IMG/VR virus record: IMGVR_UViG_3300031523_000009
Location: 1 to 23,416 of that record
Strand: one strand, 5' to 3'
From: a virus
Length of the DNA: 23,416 bases
In this document: positions 14,570 to 22,245 of the stretch, one piece after another
How positions within the stretch are numbered: position 1 is the first letter of the stretch
How the letters are laid out: each line of letters opens with the position of its first letter
Program-made: the position numbers and the translations under genes
Notes under the pieces: model-generated
What the model saw: only the letters and a program-made list of their open reading frames with translations
Databases searched by the model: none
What the model was told of the DNA's origin: nothing

Positions 14570-17359
14570 ATGTCAAATTTAAAAGATATACTAAACCCCA
14601 CAGTAGCAACAGGATCAGCAGACTTCATTGCTAGTGGCACATTACCTAACGGTGCTCCTGTAGTATTGAAGTCTGACGGTACAGTTGAAGCTGCTGCTCT
14701 GGTTACAGCAGCAATAGCTGAAAGTATACCTGCTGGTGCTGAAGCGGTATTTCATACAGGTGAAGTACAGTTCACATCAACAGTATTCGACCCTAACAAT
14801 GCAAATAAGTTTGTCACGGCTTATCAGGATTATGGTAATTTAGGTTACGGCACAGCAGTAGTAGGGACTGTATCTGGCACTTCTATTACGTTCGGAACTG
14901 AAGTTGTGTTTAATGCAGGTATGACAAACCACACCTTTGCATCTTTTGACCCTAATACAGCTGGTAAGTTTGTTGTGGCTTATAAGGATAGTGGTAACTC
15001 CCACTACGGAACGGTAATAGTAGGAACACTTTCAGGAACTACTTTAACCTTTGGAACCGAAGTTGTATTTAATTCAGGTAATTCAAGTGACCCATCAGTG
15101 GCATTTGATCCTAATACAGCAGGTAAGTTTGTTGTATCCTATATGTATAGTAGTACGGGATATTCTAAGGTAGGGACACTTTCAGGAACCTCTGCTACCT
15201 TTGGAACTGCTGCTGCGTTTAATTCAGGGGCTATCTCAGACACTTCAATGGCCTTTGACCCTAACACAGCAGGTAAGTTTGTTGTATCTTATAATGATCA
15301 TGCTAATTCATATTATGGTACAGCTATAGTTGGAACAGTTTCGGGTACTTCTGTTAGCTTTGGAACTGAAGCTGTATTTAGCTCCGATAGTAGCACTACT
15401 GATCCTAGATTTGCATTTGACCCCAACAACGCAGGTAAGTTTGTTATAGCCTATTCTTATGGGAATGCAAGCATAGGTTCAGTTAAATTAGGTACAGTTT
15501 CTGGTACTTCTGTTAGCTTTGGGACTGAAGTTATATTTAATACAGGATCGGGAGGAGGTGCATCTAGGATCAGTATAGCCTTTAATCCTAATACTGCAAA
15601 TAAGTTCGTCATGGCTTATCAGGATTATGGTACTGCAAGCGGTATAGCAGTAGTAGGTACAGTTTCAGGAACTACTATTAGCCTTGGGACTAATATTGTA
15701 TTTAATCCGTCTTTTTCAAGCCACACCTCAATATCCTTTGATCCTAATACCGCAGGTAAGTTTGTTATAGCTTATACAGATTCTGGTAACTCAAGCTCTG
15801 GCACCGCTATAGTAGGCCAACTAGCATTACCAGCTACCTCAAACCTAACATCCACCAACTTCCTAGGCACTTCAAATGCCACATACACAGATACCCAAAC
15901 AGCAACAGTAATGCTCCAAGGTGGTGTATCTGATAACCAGACAGGACTCACAATAGGCTCAACCTACTACGTTCAACCTGACGGCACTCTAGCAACATCA
16001 GCAGGAACACCAAGTGTAGAAGCTGGTAAGGCATTATCAGCAACCTCTCTATTGCTCAGTGACACAGCAGACCCCGCAGTAGCTTTGAACACAGCTAAGG
16101 TAACCAACTCTACCTCTGCCTCTGACCTAACATCAGGCACATTACCAGACGCTAGATTCCCAGCTACTTTACCTGCTATCAGTGGAGCTAACCTAACCAA
16201 CCTGCCTGCTTCGGCTAGTGACTTCACATCTATCACTGAAGGTTCTAACACAGGTTATGGCACTAGCGAAAGATCAGCCAACCCTAACAACTATGGGGAT
16301 ATTGGTAATCTCGCTACTGATTTAAGCTATAGTCAGGGTTCATCCACGACTAGAGGGGCCACGGGTGAGTATTCTACTGCTCTAGGTAGGAATACGATTG
16401 CAAGTGGTCTTAATTCATTCACTACGGGTGTTTCCAACACGGCAAGTGGTAACTACTCCATTGCTATGGGTGGTAATAGTGAGGCAAGCGCCAACTATGC
16501 CTTTGTTTTTGGTGAATACTCATATGCGAGTGGTCTCGCATCTTTTGCTGTAGGCACTGAGGTAGAGGCAATTGGTACAAATTCTGTTGCTTTGGGCTTC
16601 CATACCATCGCAAAAGGTAACAACTCTGTTGCCCTCAATTACGATACTACTGCGGCTGGCATTTACTCCACAGCGATGGGTAAATTTGGTGGTGTAGGTA
16701 CTGCGGGTACTACACTCCTAGGTGTGGCTTTTGGTGCATCAGATCCGGGAAATATAAAATCAACTTCAACAGACACTAACTTAGTATTCAAAGTGTCTAC
16801 CGCTGGTGATGGTTATTTTGATGGTGTTGCTGACTCCGCTGCTGCCGACTATGCAGAGTATTTTGAAAGTGCGGATGGCTCAGAGCTAGAAAGAGGTTAC
16901 TTTGTTTCATTTGCTCAAGGCTCCGAGTGTGTCGAGTATGGAAACAGTGAGCTAGTGGGCATAGTATCTGCTGCCCCTGCTGTAGTAGGTGATAGTCAAT
17001 CTCTACATTATAAAGGTAAGTACCAGAAAGATGAATTTGGTGCATACATTAGAGAGCCTGTAAAACTTTATGACGATGACGGTGTTTACACACACACAGA
17101 AATACACAAAGTTCTTTCAGAGGACTTTGACCCAACCCAAGAATACCTACCAAGAAGTGAGAGACCTGAATGGAGTCCTATTGGATTACTGGGCAAACTT
17201 TGGGTTCATTTAGCGACTGGCGAGACCATCGTTACTGGGGATTACGTTACCTCAGATAGTGAAGGAAAGGCTATCAAGTGTCTACGGGCTGATATTGATT
17301 CCTTTAGGGTTATTAGCATCAATAGTGAGCGTAATTTAGTTAGAGTGTTATACAAGTAA
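14570..17359 (+). CDS. Propeller/YadA-like fibre with Peptidase_G2 chaperone end
   Basis: A 929-aa probable receptor-binding fibre or tailspike. Residues about 17-46 are an ASGTLPNG module near-identical in DNA to part of the upstream gene. Residues about 66-420 are seven propeller-like repeats ending in VGQLA. Residues about 424-494 are the TNFLGTS to YYVQPDGT module, and 513-548 the NSTSASDLTSGTL module. Residues 599-710 are eight 14-residue YadA-head-like repeats (pattern GxxSxAxGxxxxAx). The C-terminus from Asp760 (DYAEYFESADG, GIVSAAPAVVGDS, YIPRSERPEW-like YLPRSERPEWSPIGLLGKL, ending LVRVLYK) matches the Peptidase_G2 intramolecular chaperone known from phi29-type neck appendages, which assists trimer folding and then cuts itself off. 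GGAG lies 8 bases before the ATG, and only one base separates it from the previous stop. The short N-terminus lacks the MAINY module, so it may attach differently. Confidence 0.88.
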   Translation: MSNLKDILNPTVATGSADFIASGTLPNGAPVVLKSDGTVEAAALVTAAIAESIPAGAEAVFHTGEVQFTSTVFDPNNANKFVTAYQDYGNLGYGTAVVGTVSGTSITFGTEVVFNAGMTNHTFASFDPNTAGKFVVAYKDSGNSHYGTVIVGTLSGTTLTFGTEVVFNSGNSSDPSVAFDPNTAGKFVVSYMYSSTGYSKVGTLSGTSATFGTAAAFNSGAISDTSMAFDPNTAGKFVVSYNDHANSYYGTAIVGTVSGTSVSFGTEAVFSSDSSTTDPRFAFDPNNAGKFVIAYSYGNASIGSVKLGTVSGTSVSFGTEVIFNTGSGGGASRISIAFNPNTANKFVMAYQDYGTASGIAVVGTVSGTTISLGTNIVFNPSFSSHTSISFDPNTAGKFVIAYTDSGNSSSGTAIVGQLALPATSNLTSTNFLGTSNATYTDTQTATVMLQGGVSDNQTGLTIGSTYYVQPDGTLATSAGTPSVEAGKALSATSLLLSDTADPAVALNTAKVTNSTSASDLTSGTLPDARFPATLPAISGANLTNLPASASDFTSITEGSNTGYGTSERSANPNNYGDIGNLATDLSYSQGSSTTRGATGEYSTALGRNTIASGLNSFTTGVSNTASGNYSIAMGGNSEASANYAFVFGEYSYASGLASFAVGTEVEAIGTNSVALGFHTIAKGNNSVALNYDTTAAGIYSTAMGKFGGVGTAGTTLLGVAFGASDPGNIKSTSTDTNLVFKVSTAGDGYFDGVADSAAADYAEYFESADGSELERGYFVSFAQGSECVEYGNSELVGIVSAAPAVVGDSQSLHYKGKYQKDEFGAYIREPVKLYDDDGVYTHTEIHKVLSEDFDPTQEYLPRSERPEWSPIGLLGKLWVHLATGETIVTGDYVTSDSEGKAIKCLRADIDSFRVISINSERNLVRVLYK
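14765..15829 (+). repeat. Seven ~50-codon propeller repeats in the second fibre
   Basis: Seven units share the consensus of the upstream gene (FDPNTAGKFVVxY, VGTVSGTSxxFGTEVVFN) and are more regular. The seventh again ends at IVGQLA. Short stretches such as gcaggtaagtttgttgta are identical between units, which would permit recombination. Confidence 0.88.
16364..16699 (+). repeat. Eight YadA-head-like 14-residue repeats
   Basis: Eight consecutive 14-codon units code for residues 599-710, for example GEYSTALGRNTIAS, GNYSIAMGGNSEAS and GTNSVALGFHTIAK. The small residue-Ala-hydrophobic-Gly spacing is that of left-handed trimeric beta-rolls in bacterial trimeric autotransporter adhesins. Confidence 0.85.
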
Positions 17360-17413
17360 GCACCCTAAACCTACCTAACTCAAACAACCATATTACTAAA
17401 AGGTATTTAACAA

Positions 17414-17695
17414 ATGAAAACCATCACATGCAACAGCAACAACGTATCTGCATACACCTTCGATGATGCACATGATCTAGTAGCTACCACTGAAAACATC
17501 ACATGCCCTCACTTCATCATTGGTGACTTGAACTCAACCAACGCTACTATCCATGCCAGCGTTACACCGCCAGCAGATTGGATGGGTGGACGTTATACCT
17601 TCGATGGTACTACGTGGACAGCAGTTGAAGGTTGGGTTGATCCTGCCGTACTACAAGCAGAAATGGATGCAGAACGTGCAGCACTAGAAGGCTAA
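17414..17695 (+). CDS. Small unknown protein after the fibre genes
   Basis: A 93-aa protein starting MKTITCNSNNVSAYTFDD. Residues about 10-75 are beta-rich, with TPPADWMGGRYTFDGTTW, a pattern that I recall in short proteins beside tail fibre genes of other phages. It ends in a short helix (DPAVLQAEMDAERAALEG). It may assist fibre assembly or be a minor structural protein; that is inferred from position. AAGG precedes the ATG. Its stop shares the sequence TAATG with the start of the next gene. Confidence 0.75.
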   Translation: MKTITCNSNNVSAYTFDDAHDLVATTENITCPHFIIGDLNSTNATIHASVTPPADWMGGRYTFDGTTWTAVEGWVDPAVLQAEMDAERAALEG

Positions 17696-17877
17696 TGTGG
17701 TCAGACATAGCCGCCTTATACCCGTCCTACACAGCGCCCTCAACAGCGCCTGTGGGACAGGTGTTACTTAATGAACCTCAGGTTATACGGGAGGAAGACT
17801 ATATGTGTGTACAACCACCAAGCAAGCCTTACTCAATCCCTGCGTACAGTACGCTACATTGGGTGGCTAAATGTTAG
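17695..17877 (+). CDS. 60-residue protein of unknown function
   Basis: The start overlaps the previous stop (TAATG) and the end overlaps the next start by 7 bases. Such tight linkage argues that it is a real, translationally coupled gene despite its size. The sequence is rich in Pro, Ser and Tyr (MWSDIAALYPSYTAPSTAP at the start, QPPSKPYSIPAYSTLHW near the end), with no membrane segment or domain that I recognise. Confidence 0.6.
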   Translation: MWSDIAALYPSYTAPSTAPVGQVLLNEPQVIREEDYMCVQPPSKPYSIPAYSTLHWVAKC

Positions 17878-18305
17878 CCGAACTAGCTATAGCCAATGCA
17901 GCATTTGGTGTCATTAAGCAGGCATTGTCTAATGGCAAAGAATTACTAGATGCAGGTGATGCAGTCGGTAAATACTTCAAGGCTGAGAACGACATAGCCA
18001 AAGAAGTAGCTACTAAGGGTCGTGGGTCAGCACTTGAAGCTTACCAAGCCCAACAGCAGTTAAGAAAGCAAGAGGATGAACTCAAGTACATGCTCAACAA
18101 ACAAGGACTCTTAGGCTACGCTAACTTCATACAGTTTAAAGCTGAGTGGGCCAGAGATCAGAAGGAACAAGTACGCTTAGAAGCCCGAAGGAAACACCAA
18201 CGGGCTAAAGCACTGGAAGAAAACATAACTATTGGCCTCAAGGTTGGTGGTACACTATTACTAATAATGGCGGCACTCTTTGGTGTGGCCCTTTACTTGA
18301 GATGA
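17871..18305 (+). CDS. Membrane-anchored coiled-coil protein
   Basis: A 144-aa protein. Residues 1-60 are amphipathic helix (LAELAIANAAFGVIKQALSN, then LLDAGDAVGKYFKAEND). Residues about 60-115 are strongly charged coiled coil with many Gln, Lys, Arg and Glu. Residues about 119-142 are a single hydrophobic segment (IGLKVGGTLLLIMAALFGVA) ending in YLR. No Cys or lipobox is present, so it is not a typical spanin lipoprotein. Position before two further membrane proteins suggests the lysis or membrane module, but I also recall similar sequences annotated as phage structural proteins of unknown role. It starts at the ATG overlapping the previous gene and ends in ATGA with the next. Confidence 0.78.
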   Translation: MLAELAIANAAFGVIKQALSNGKELLDAGDAVGKYFKAENDIAKEVATKGRGSALEAYQAQQQLRKQEDELKYMLNKQGLLGYANFIQFKAEWARDQKEQVRLEARRKHQRAKALEENITIGLKVGGTLLLIMAALFGVALYLR

Positions 18306-18589
18306 CTATTATGGATGATGTTAATGGACGATTTGACCGGCTAGAGACTAAGATAGATAAGCTGTCGGATGCAATGATCACACTGATCCAGCATGATACA
18401 AAGATTGATGGGTTAGTCGCCCACAACAACACACAAGACAATCGACTCAATAAATACTCGGAAGCCTTAGATGACCATGCAGTTAAACTTGCAACAGTCG
18501 CCAAGTCCAGTGGTGCTAATGAGTGGTTTGTCAGATTACTTATAGCTGCACTTGTAACAGGTGTGGTATTTATGATGCGTTCTACATGA
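18302..18589 (+). CDS. XhlA-like small coiled-coil membrane protein
   Basis: A 95-aa protein. Residues about 4-70 form a coiled coil (DDVNGRFDRLETKIDKLSDA and HDTKIDGLVAHNNTQDNRL). Residues about 76-92 are one hydrophobic segment (FVRLLIAALVTGVVFMM). Coiled coil plus a single C-terminal membrane helix in under 100 residues is the XhlA-type arrangement, known from phage and prophage lysis cassettes. The starts at 18302 and 18311 are both possible; 18302 is favoured by its ATGA overlap with the previous stop. Its own end overlaps the next start in the same way. Confidence 0.7.
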   Translation: MTIMDDVNGRFDRLETKIDKLSDAMITLIQHDTKIDGLVAHNNTQDNRLNKYSEALDDHAVKLATVAKSSGANEWFVRLLIAALVTGVVFMMRST

Positions 18590-18666
18590 GATGCACAATA
18601 TGTAGCTCATATAACGTAGCCAAAGGTTCCAAGGTATGCAGGGACTGTAAGAAGATTAAGGGGTAA
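18586..18666 (+). CDS. 26-residue Cys4 microprotein (zinc-knuckle-like)
   Basis: The start overlaps the preceding stop as ATGA, and the gene ends 7 bases before the holin-like gene. It codes for 26 residues with Cys3-x2-Cys6 and Cys18-x2-Cys21, separated by 11 residues, and a basic rest (MRCTIC, then VCRDCKKIKG). Two CxxC pairs at this distance are typical of a small zinc ribbon or knuckle. Its precise fit into the chain of overlapping genes supports translation. Function is unknown. It could also be a fortuitous open frame, as only 26 codons are available. Confidence 0.55.
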   Translation: MRCTICSSYNVAKGSKVCRDCKKIKG

Positions 18667-18673
18667 CATCAGT

Positions 18674-19108
18674 ATGTTTGGATTACCAATGGAAATGATC
18701 ACAATGATTCTAAGTGTCGTGGGTGGCGCTGTGATGAAGATGTGGTCCCAGTCACAAGCTGATAAGGCTGAGCAACAGAAAGCCCTTATACAGCAATTCT
18801 CGGCCTCTGAGGACAGTGTTCAGAACGCACGTAACTATCAGAACCCTAATGCCCAATGGATCCGTAGATTCCTAGTAGTTTCCTTTATGGGAATGGCTAT
18901 GTTCATACTGATTGCACCTATCCTCAACCTACCTACGGTAGTACCTGTGGAAGTGACATCTGGGTTTAAGTTCTTGTTCTTAGATTTCACAACAACAGTA
19001 ACCGAATGGGTTACCTTAGAAGGTATGGTAACACCTGAGTGGCTACCTCATGCAATAATGTCAGTGGTCGGTATGTACTTCGGTCAGTCACTCGTATCAA
19101 GAAAATAA
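18674..19108 (+). CDS. Holin-like protein with three membrane segments
   Basis: A 144-aa protein with three hydrophobic stretches: about residues 5-22 (MEMITMILSVVGGAVMKM), 54-75 (FLVVSFMGMAMFILIAPIL) and 122-140 (PEWLPHAIMSVVGMYFGQS). A Gln/Lys-rich linker lies between the first two, and WIRRFL precedes the second. This matches the 3-TM holin-like family known from gene transfer agents and phages. The role would be timed permeabilisation of the inner membrane so that endolysin reaches the wall. No endolysin gene is seen in the window. A structural membrane protein is the alternative. It follows an XhlA-like gene, which supports the lysis assignment. Confidence 0.6.
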   Translation: MFGLPMEMITMILSVVGGAVMKMWSQSQADKAEQQKALIQQFSASEDSVQNARNYQNPNAQWIRRFLVVSFMGMAMFILIAPILNLPTVVPVEVTSGFKFLFLDFTTTVTEWVTLEGMVTPEWLPHAIMSVVGMYFGQSLVSRK

Positions 19109-19120
19109 CAGGAGAAGTAT

Positions 19121-19861
19121 ATGAGTTTATCATTGATTAACTTAAACAAAGACAGACGTACGGGTGATGTGTACTTTGACATTGCTCGTGGGTGTTATGA
19201 CGATGCAACAGTTAACCACAAGTTTGGGGTAAACTTAGATATTAATATAACAACAGACCCGGAAACTGTCTGGTCTGCTGGAGGTGAGTACCCTTGGAGT
19301 GCACTGGATACAGCGCAAGTGCTATACGTGGTTGTAACTAATGCAGCAGACGTAGGTACAATAACTATTGAAGGGTTAGATGCAGATTGGAATCAGGTCT
19401 CAGAGGATATCACCAGCACTGGTGCTGCAACCTACGTGACTACAACCATATTCAAAAGAGTCTTCAGGGTTCTCTTTACAGATGATAATGACAACAACAT
19501 CGGTATCATCACAGTACGTACAGCTTCTTCAGCAGGAACTATAGTTGCTCAGATCGACCCTGACGTATCCCAGTCCTTAATGGCTATCTACTCTGTACCA
19601 GCAGGCTACACAGCTTTCTTACGTACCATAGAGTTGACAATTGATGCCCTTAAGACTGCACGTTTTAGACTACGTACAAGCGTCAATGCGGGTGCATGGA
19701 GAGTCAAGCATGTTGCAGAACTGAAAGGTATTTACGTAAGAGACTTTAGTGTACCGCTTGTTATGGAAGAGAAGACTGATATTGACTTCCTGATACTAGA
19801 AGCTGAGGCTAACAACACAAGTGTATCAGCTAACTTCGATATTATTTTAGTTAAGAACTAA
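19121..19861 (+). CDS. Beta-rich virion structural protein
   Basis: A 246-aa, nearly all-beta protein. It starts MSLSLINLNKDRRTGDVYFD and has KFGVNLDINITTDPETVWSA and then GGEYPWSALDTA (about residues 34-65), followed by ITIEGLDADWNQVSEDI (about 81-97). The part at about 150-185 has QSLMAIYSVPAGYTAFLRT. I recall this KFGxNxDIxT...PExVWxxGG start and the MAIYxVPAG motif from structural proteins of many marine phages, where the exact role is unsettled. AGGAGA precedes the ATG at good spacing, and the next gene follows 12 bases after the stop. Tail or fibre-base function is inferred from the neighbouring nozzle. Confidence 0.75.
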   Translation: MSLSLINLNKDRRTGDVYFDIARGCYDDATVNHKFGVNLDINITTDPETVWSAGGEYPWSALDTAQVLYVVVTNAADVGTITIEGLDADWNQVSEDITSTGAATYVTTTIFKRVFRVLFTDDNDNNIGIITVRTASSAGTIVAQIDPDVSQSLMAIYSVPAGYTAFLRTIELTIDALKTARFRLRTSVNAGAWRVKHVAELKGIYVRDFSVPLVMEEKTDIDFLILEAEANNTSVSANFDIILVKN

Positions 19862-19873
19862 GGAGGCACATAT

Positions 19874-21436
19874 ATGCCATTTCAAATAACCCCAGAGATT
19901 GACTTCTCATCTGTGGGTCTCATCACAGATGTACCAGCACATGCTCTCCCACAAGGGGCTTGGAGTGACTGCCTCAACGTCCGAGTTAAGGATGGTTCAG
20001 TTCAAGGTGTAAACTCATTTGAGGATTCCTTCACTGTCCACTCAAACTACAGCTCAAGCAAGCCTGTTGCCATAACACAATGGACTCCCGCAGGATCCTC
20101 ATTCCTTAATATAGCTTATATTATCAAGAGTGAACACGTAAGTGACTCAGCTAATAAGGGTAGAGTGTTTGTATATAACACAGGGACTCAGGTCACTGCA
20201 GAGATAACAGATGCTACTCTGCCTTTTACTATCGATGATAAGTACCCACCACAGTTATTTGTATTCAATGGACTACTGATCTGTAATCCGGGTACAGGTA
20301 TGCCGACTTACATCACAGCTGGTGAGACAACCAACGGTAATCTTGTAGTACTTCCGGGCTGGTTAAGTATGGCTGGCACACAGTACGCAAGGATCATACG
20401 TCCATTCAAGAACAGGCTTATAGCTATGAGCTTCTTTGATGACAAGGGCACAGCAAGCCTGAGTGATGACTCAGCGTACCCAGTAGACTTCGCATGGTCA
20501 TCTCATATAACAGCACTAGATTCACTTACAGGGGCCTCGTGGCAGGCCTCTACAACTAACACAGCTGGTGATGCTTTCCTGACTCAAACATCAGGTCGTA
20601 TCCTTGACGGTGGACAGCTAGGTGAGTTCTTCATTGCTTACAAGACTGATGCAGTTGTCAGGGTCTATGAGACTGGTGATACCTTTATACTTGGATTTGA
20701 CTCTATCTTCGAGGATGACGGTATATACTCAACACGTTGCTTTGCAAATATAGGGGACTCCCAGCATTTAGTTGTAGGTAACTATGGTGTTTACTTACAC
20801 GATGGTCAGTCACAGAGACAAGATATCGCCAAAGGTATATTCCAAGATACTATGTTTGATCTGGTCAAAGGTTCAGATAAAGATAAGTCTTTCACCTTCC
20901 AACAGACCCGAGATAAAGAAGTCTGGTTCTGTTTCAGAGAGACTGGGACTACTGGCTCTGGATGTAATAAGGCTTTTGTATTCAACTATATGAACCAGTC
21001 TGTGCACATACGTACACTACCTGACGTCACTGACTTATATGAGACAGAGATTGATGGTCAGCTGGCTATCTATGCTGCTGCAGACAGTCCAACTATCAAG
21101 CAGTTATCTAACACTGCACTGGAGAGTTCTGGGTGGTTCACAAGAACTGATGATTCATTGGGTTCCAGTGATAAGTACAAGGATATCAATCAGATATTCC
21201 CAGAATCAACTGGATCCTTTAAGATCTCCATAGTGAGTTCCGGTGGACCCTTGACAACCTCAGAGCTTGACACACAGTTTAACCTTAAGGATAAGGTGTA
21301 TGACCCTGCATTGACTTATAAGCTTGATGTAAGGGATTCTGGTAGATACCTGAACATGAGAGTGACAATGAATGGCACTGTTAATCCAAAGCTAACAACA
21401 CTACAGTTCAGCTTAAAAGCTCCAAGCAAGAGGTGA
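19874..21436 (+). CDS. Tail nozzle-like protein (tail tubular protein B-like)
   Basis: A 520-aa, predominantly beta protein. It starts with FQITPEIDFSS, DVPAHALPQGAWSDCLNVRV and DGSVQGVNSFE. An N-terminal ALPxGAWxxxxNVRVxxGxVxxV segment is typical of podovirus tail nozzle proteins of the T7 gp12 kind, whose body is a beta-propeller. Later segments include PFKNRLIAMSF, VDFAWSSHI, GEFFIAYKTDAVVRVYETGD and HLVVGNYGVYLHDGQS, again propeller-like. It would form the distal tube and contact fibres and the host surface. A perfect AGGAGG precedes the ATG. Length is shorter than T7 gp12 (about 790 aa), and the adaptor gene is 11 kb upstream. A different tail stabilising protein is the alternative. Confidence 0.65.
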   Translation: MPFQITPEIDFSSVGLITDVPAHALPQGAWSDCLNVRVKDGSVQGVNSFEDSFTVHSNYSSSKPVAITQWTPAGSSFLNIAYIIKSEHVSDSANKGRVFVYNTGTQVTAEITDATLPFTIDDKYPPQLFVFNGLLICNPGTGMPTYITAGETTNGNLVVLPGWLSMAGTQYARIIRPFKNRLIAMSFFDDKGTASLSDDSAYPVDFAWSSHITALDSLTGASWQASTTNTAGDAFLTQTSGRILDGGQLGEFFIAYKTDAVVRVYETGDTFILGFDSIFEDDGIYSTRCFANIGDSQHLVVGNYGVYLHDGQSQRQDIAKGIFQDTMFDLVKGSDKDKSFTFQQTRDKEVWFCFRETGTTGSGCNKAFVFNYMNQSVHIRTLPDVTDLYETEIDGQLAIYAAADSPTIKQLSNTALESSGWFTRTDDSLGSSDKYKDINQIFPESTGSFKISIVSSGGPLTTSELDTQFNLKDKVYDPALTYKLDVRDSGRYLNMRVTMNGTVNPKLTTLQFSLKAPSKR

Positions 21437-21439
21437 TAT

Positions 21440-22234
21440 ATGGCTAAGATTAGCGAAACGGAATTACAGCGTAGACTTAAGGCTCTTGAGCGTGGGGGTG
21501 GTGGTGGTGGCAGCTCCAACAGCTACAGTGGGACCACACCACCTGAATCCAATAGCGGAACCTATGTTGACAACGATACCTATTATGATGGGGCCACAAA
21601 CAATCTCTATGTATTCAGTGGTGGTGTTTGGGTTCTGGCAAATAAGCAGTTACATATAAGGTACGCAACACTTGTCATCAATAACTCAAGCAGTGGTATG
21701 GTCACCAATCAGACAGATGTCACTGATTTCTCAGAGCTTCCCTTTGATTCCTCAGGTGAGCAGAGAGCTTGGCGTGGCTTCTGGTGGGGCTCCTCGAACT
21801 TAGGTTCAACAGATCCCACAGACTACGAGTGGACACTGACCTCAGGTGCTGACGGATCCGGTGCAGTTGCCGTTAATATCTATTCAACTAATGGCACTGT
21901 GTTCCGCAATGATACTGGTACAACAGCCCTCAAGGCTAACGTGGATATCGGTGGGACACTTCAGGATAATAACCAGCATGACACCTATGAGTACAATTGG
22001 GTAGTGGGCAGTGACACGATATGTGTGGATGCGTACGGCAATATAGCCTCGGATGGATTAGGTAATATCTATACAGATACAGTGGCAGTTACTTGTCAGA
22101 GCAGAGGTCCTTATCACAGGGCTGATTCATCTGACTCTACTGTGTCTATAAACTTCAGACAAATAACTTTAAGTGCAGACGATATCGGAATGGTTGAGAC
22201 CATACGAGTGTCAGTCTCAAACATACCTGATTAG
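21440..22234 (+). CDS. Ig-like structural protein with glycine hinge
   Basis: A 264-aa protein. Residues 1-20 are a basic helix (SETELQRRLKALERG), then a six-glycine hinge and a Ser/Thr/Pro linker. Residues about 40-70 show TYYDGATNNLYVFSGGVWV, a short surface-strand motif. Residues about 75-264 are beta-rich and contain YSTNGTVFRNDTGTTALKA (about 154-172), a motif of Ig-like domains in phage tail and fibre proteins. It is related to part of the next gene. GAGGTGAT precedes the ATG, which lies only three bases after the previous stop. It is probably a fibre or tail-tip component attached by the N-terminal helix. Confidence 0.72.
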   Translation: MAKISETELQRRLKALERGGGGGGSSNSYSGTTPPESNSGTYVDNDTYYDGATNNLYVFSGGVWVLANKQLHIRYATLVINNSSSGMVTNQTDVTDFSELPFDSSGEQRAWRGFWWGSSNLGSTDPTDYEWTLTSGADGSGAVAVNIYSTNGTVFRNDTGTTALKANVDIGGTLQDNNQHDTYEYNWVVGSDTICVDAYGNIASDGLGNIYTDTVAVTCQSRGPYHRADSSDSTVSINFRQITLSADDIGMVETIRVSVSNIPD

Positions 22235-22245
22235 GGGAATATAAT

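Noticed and set aside
14175-14609. 144-codon open frame on the minus strand across the fibre gene junction
   Set aside because: Shadow of low-complexity Thr/Ala/Ser coding sequence of the fibre genes; its product has no recognisable features.
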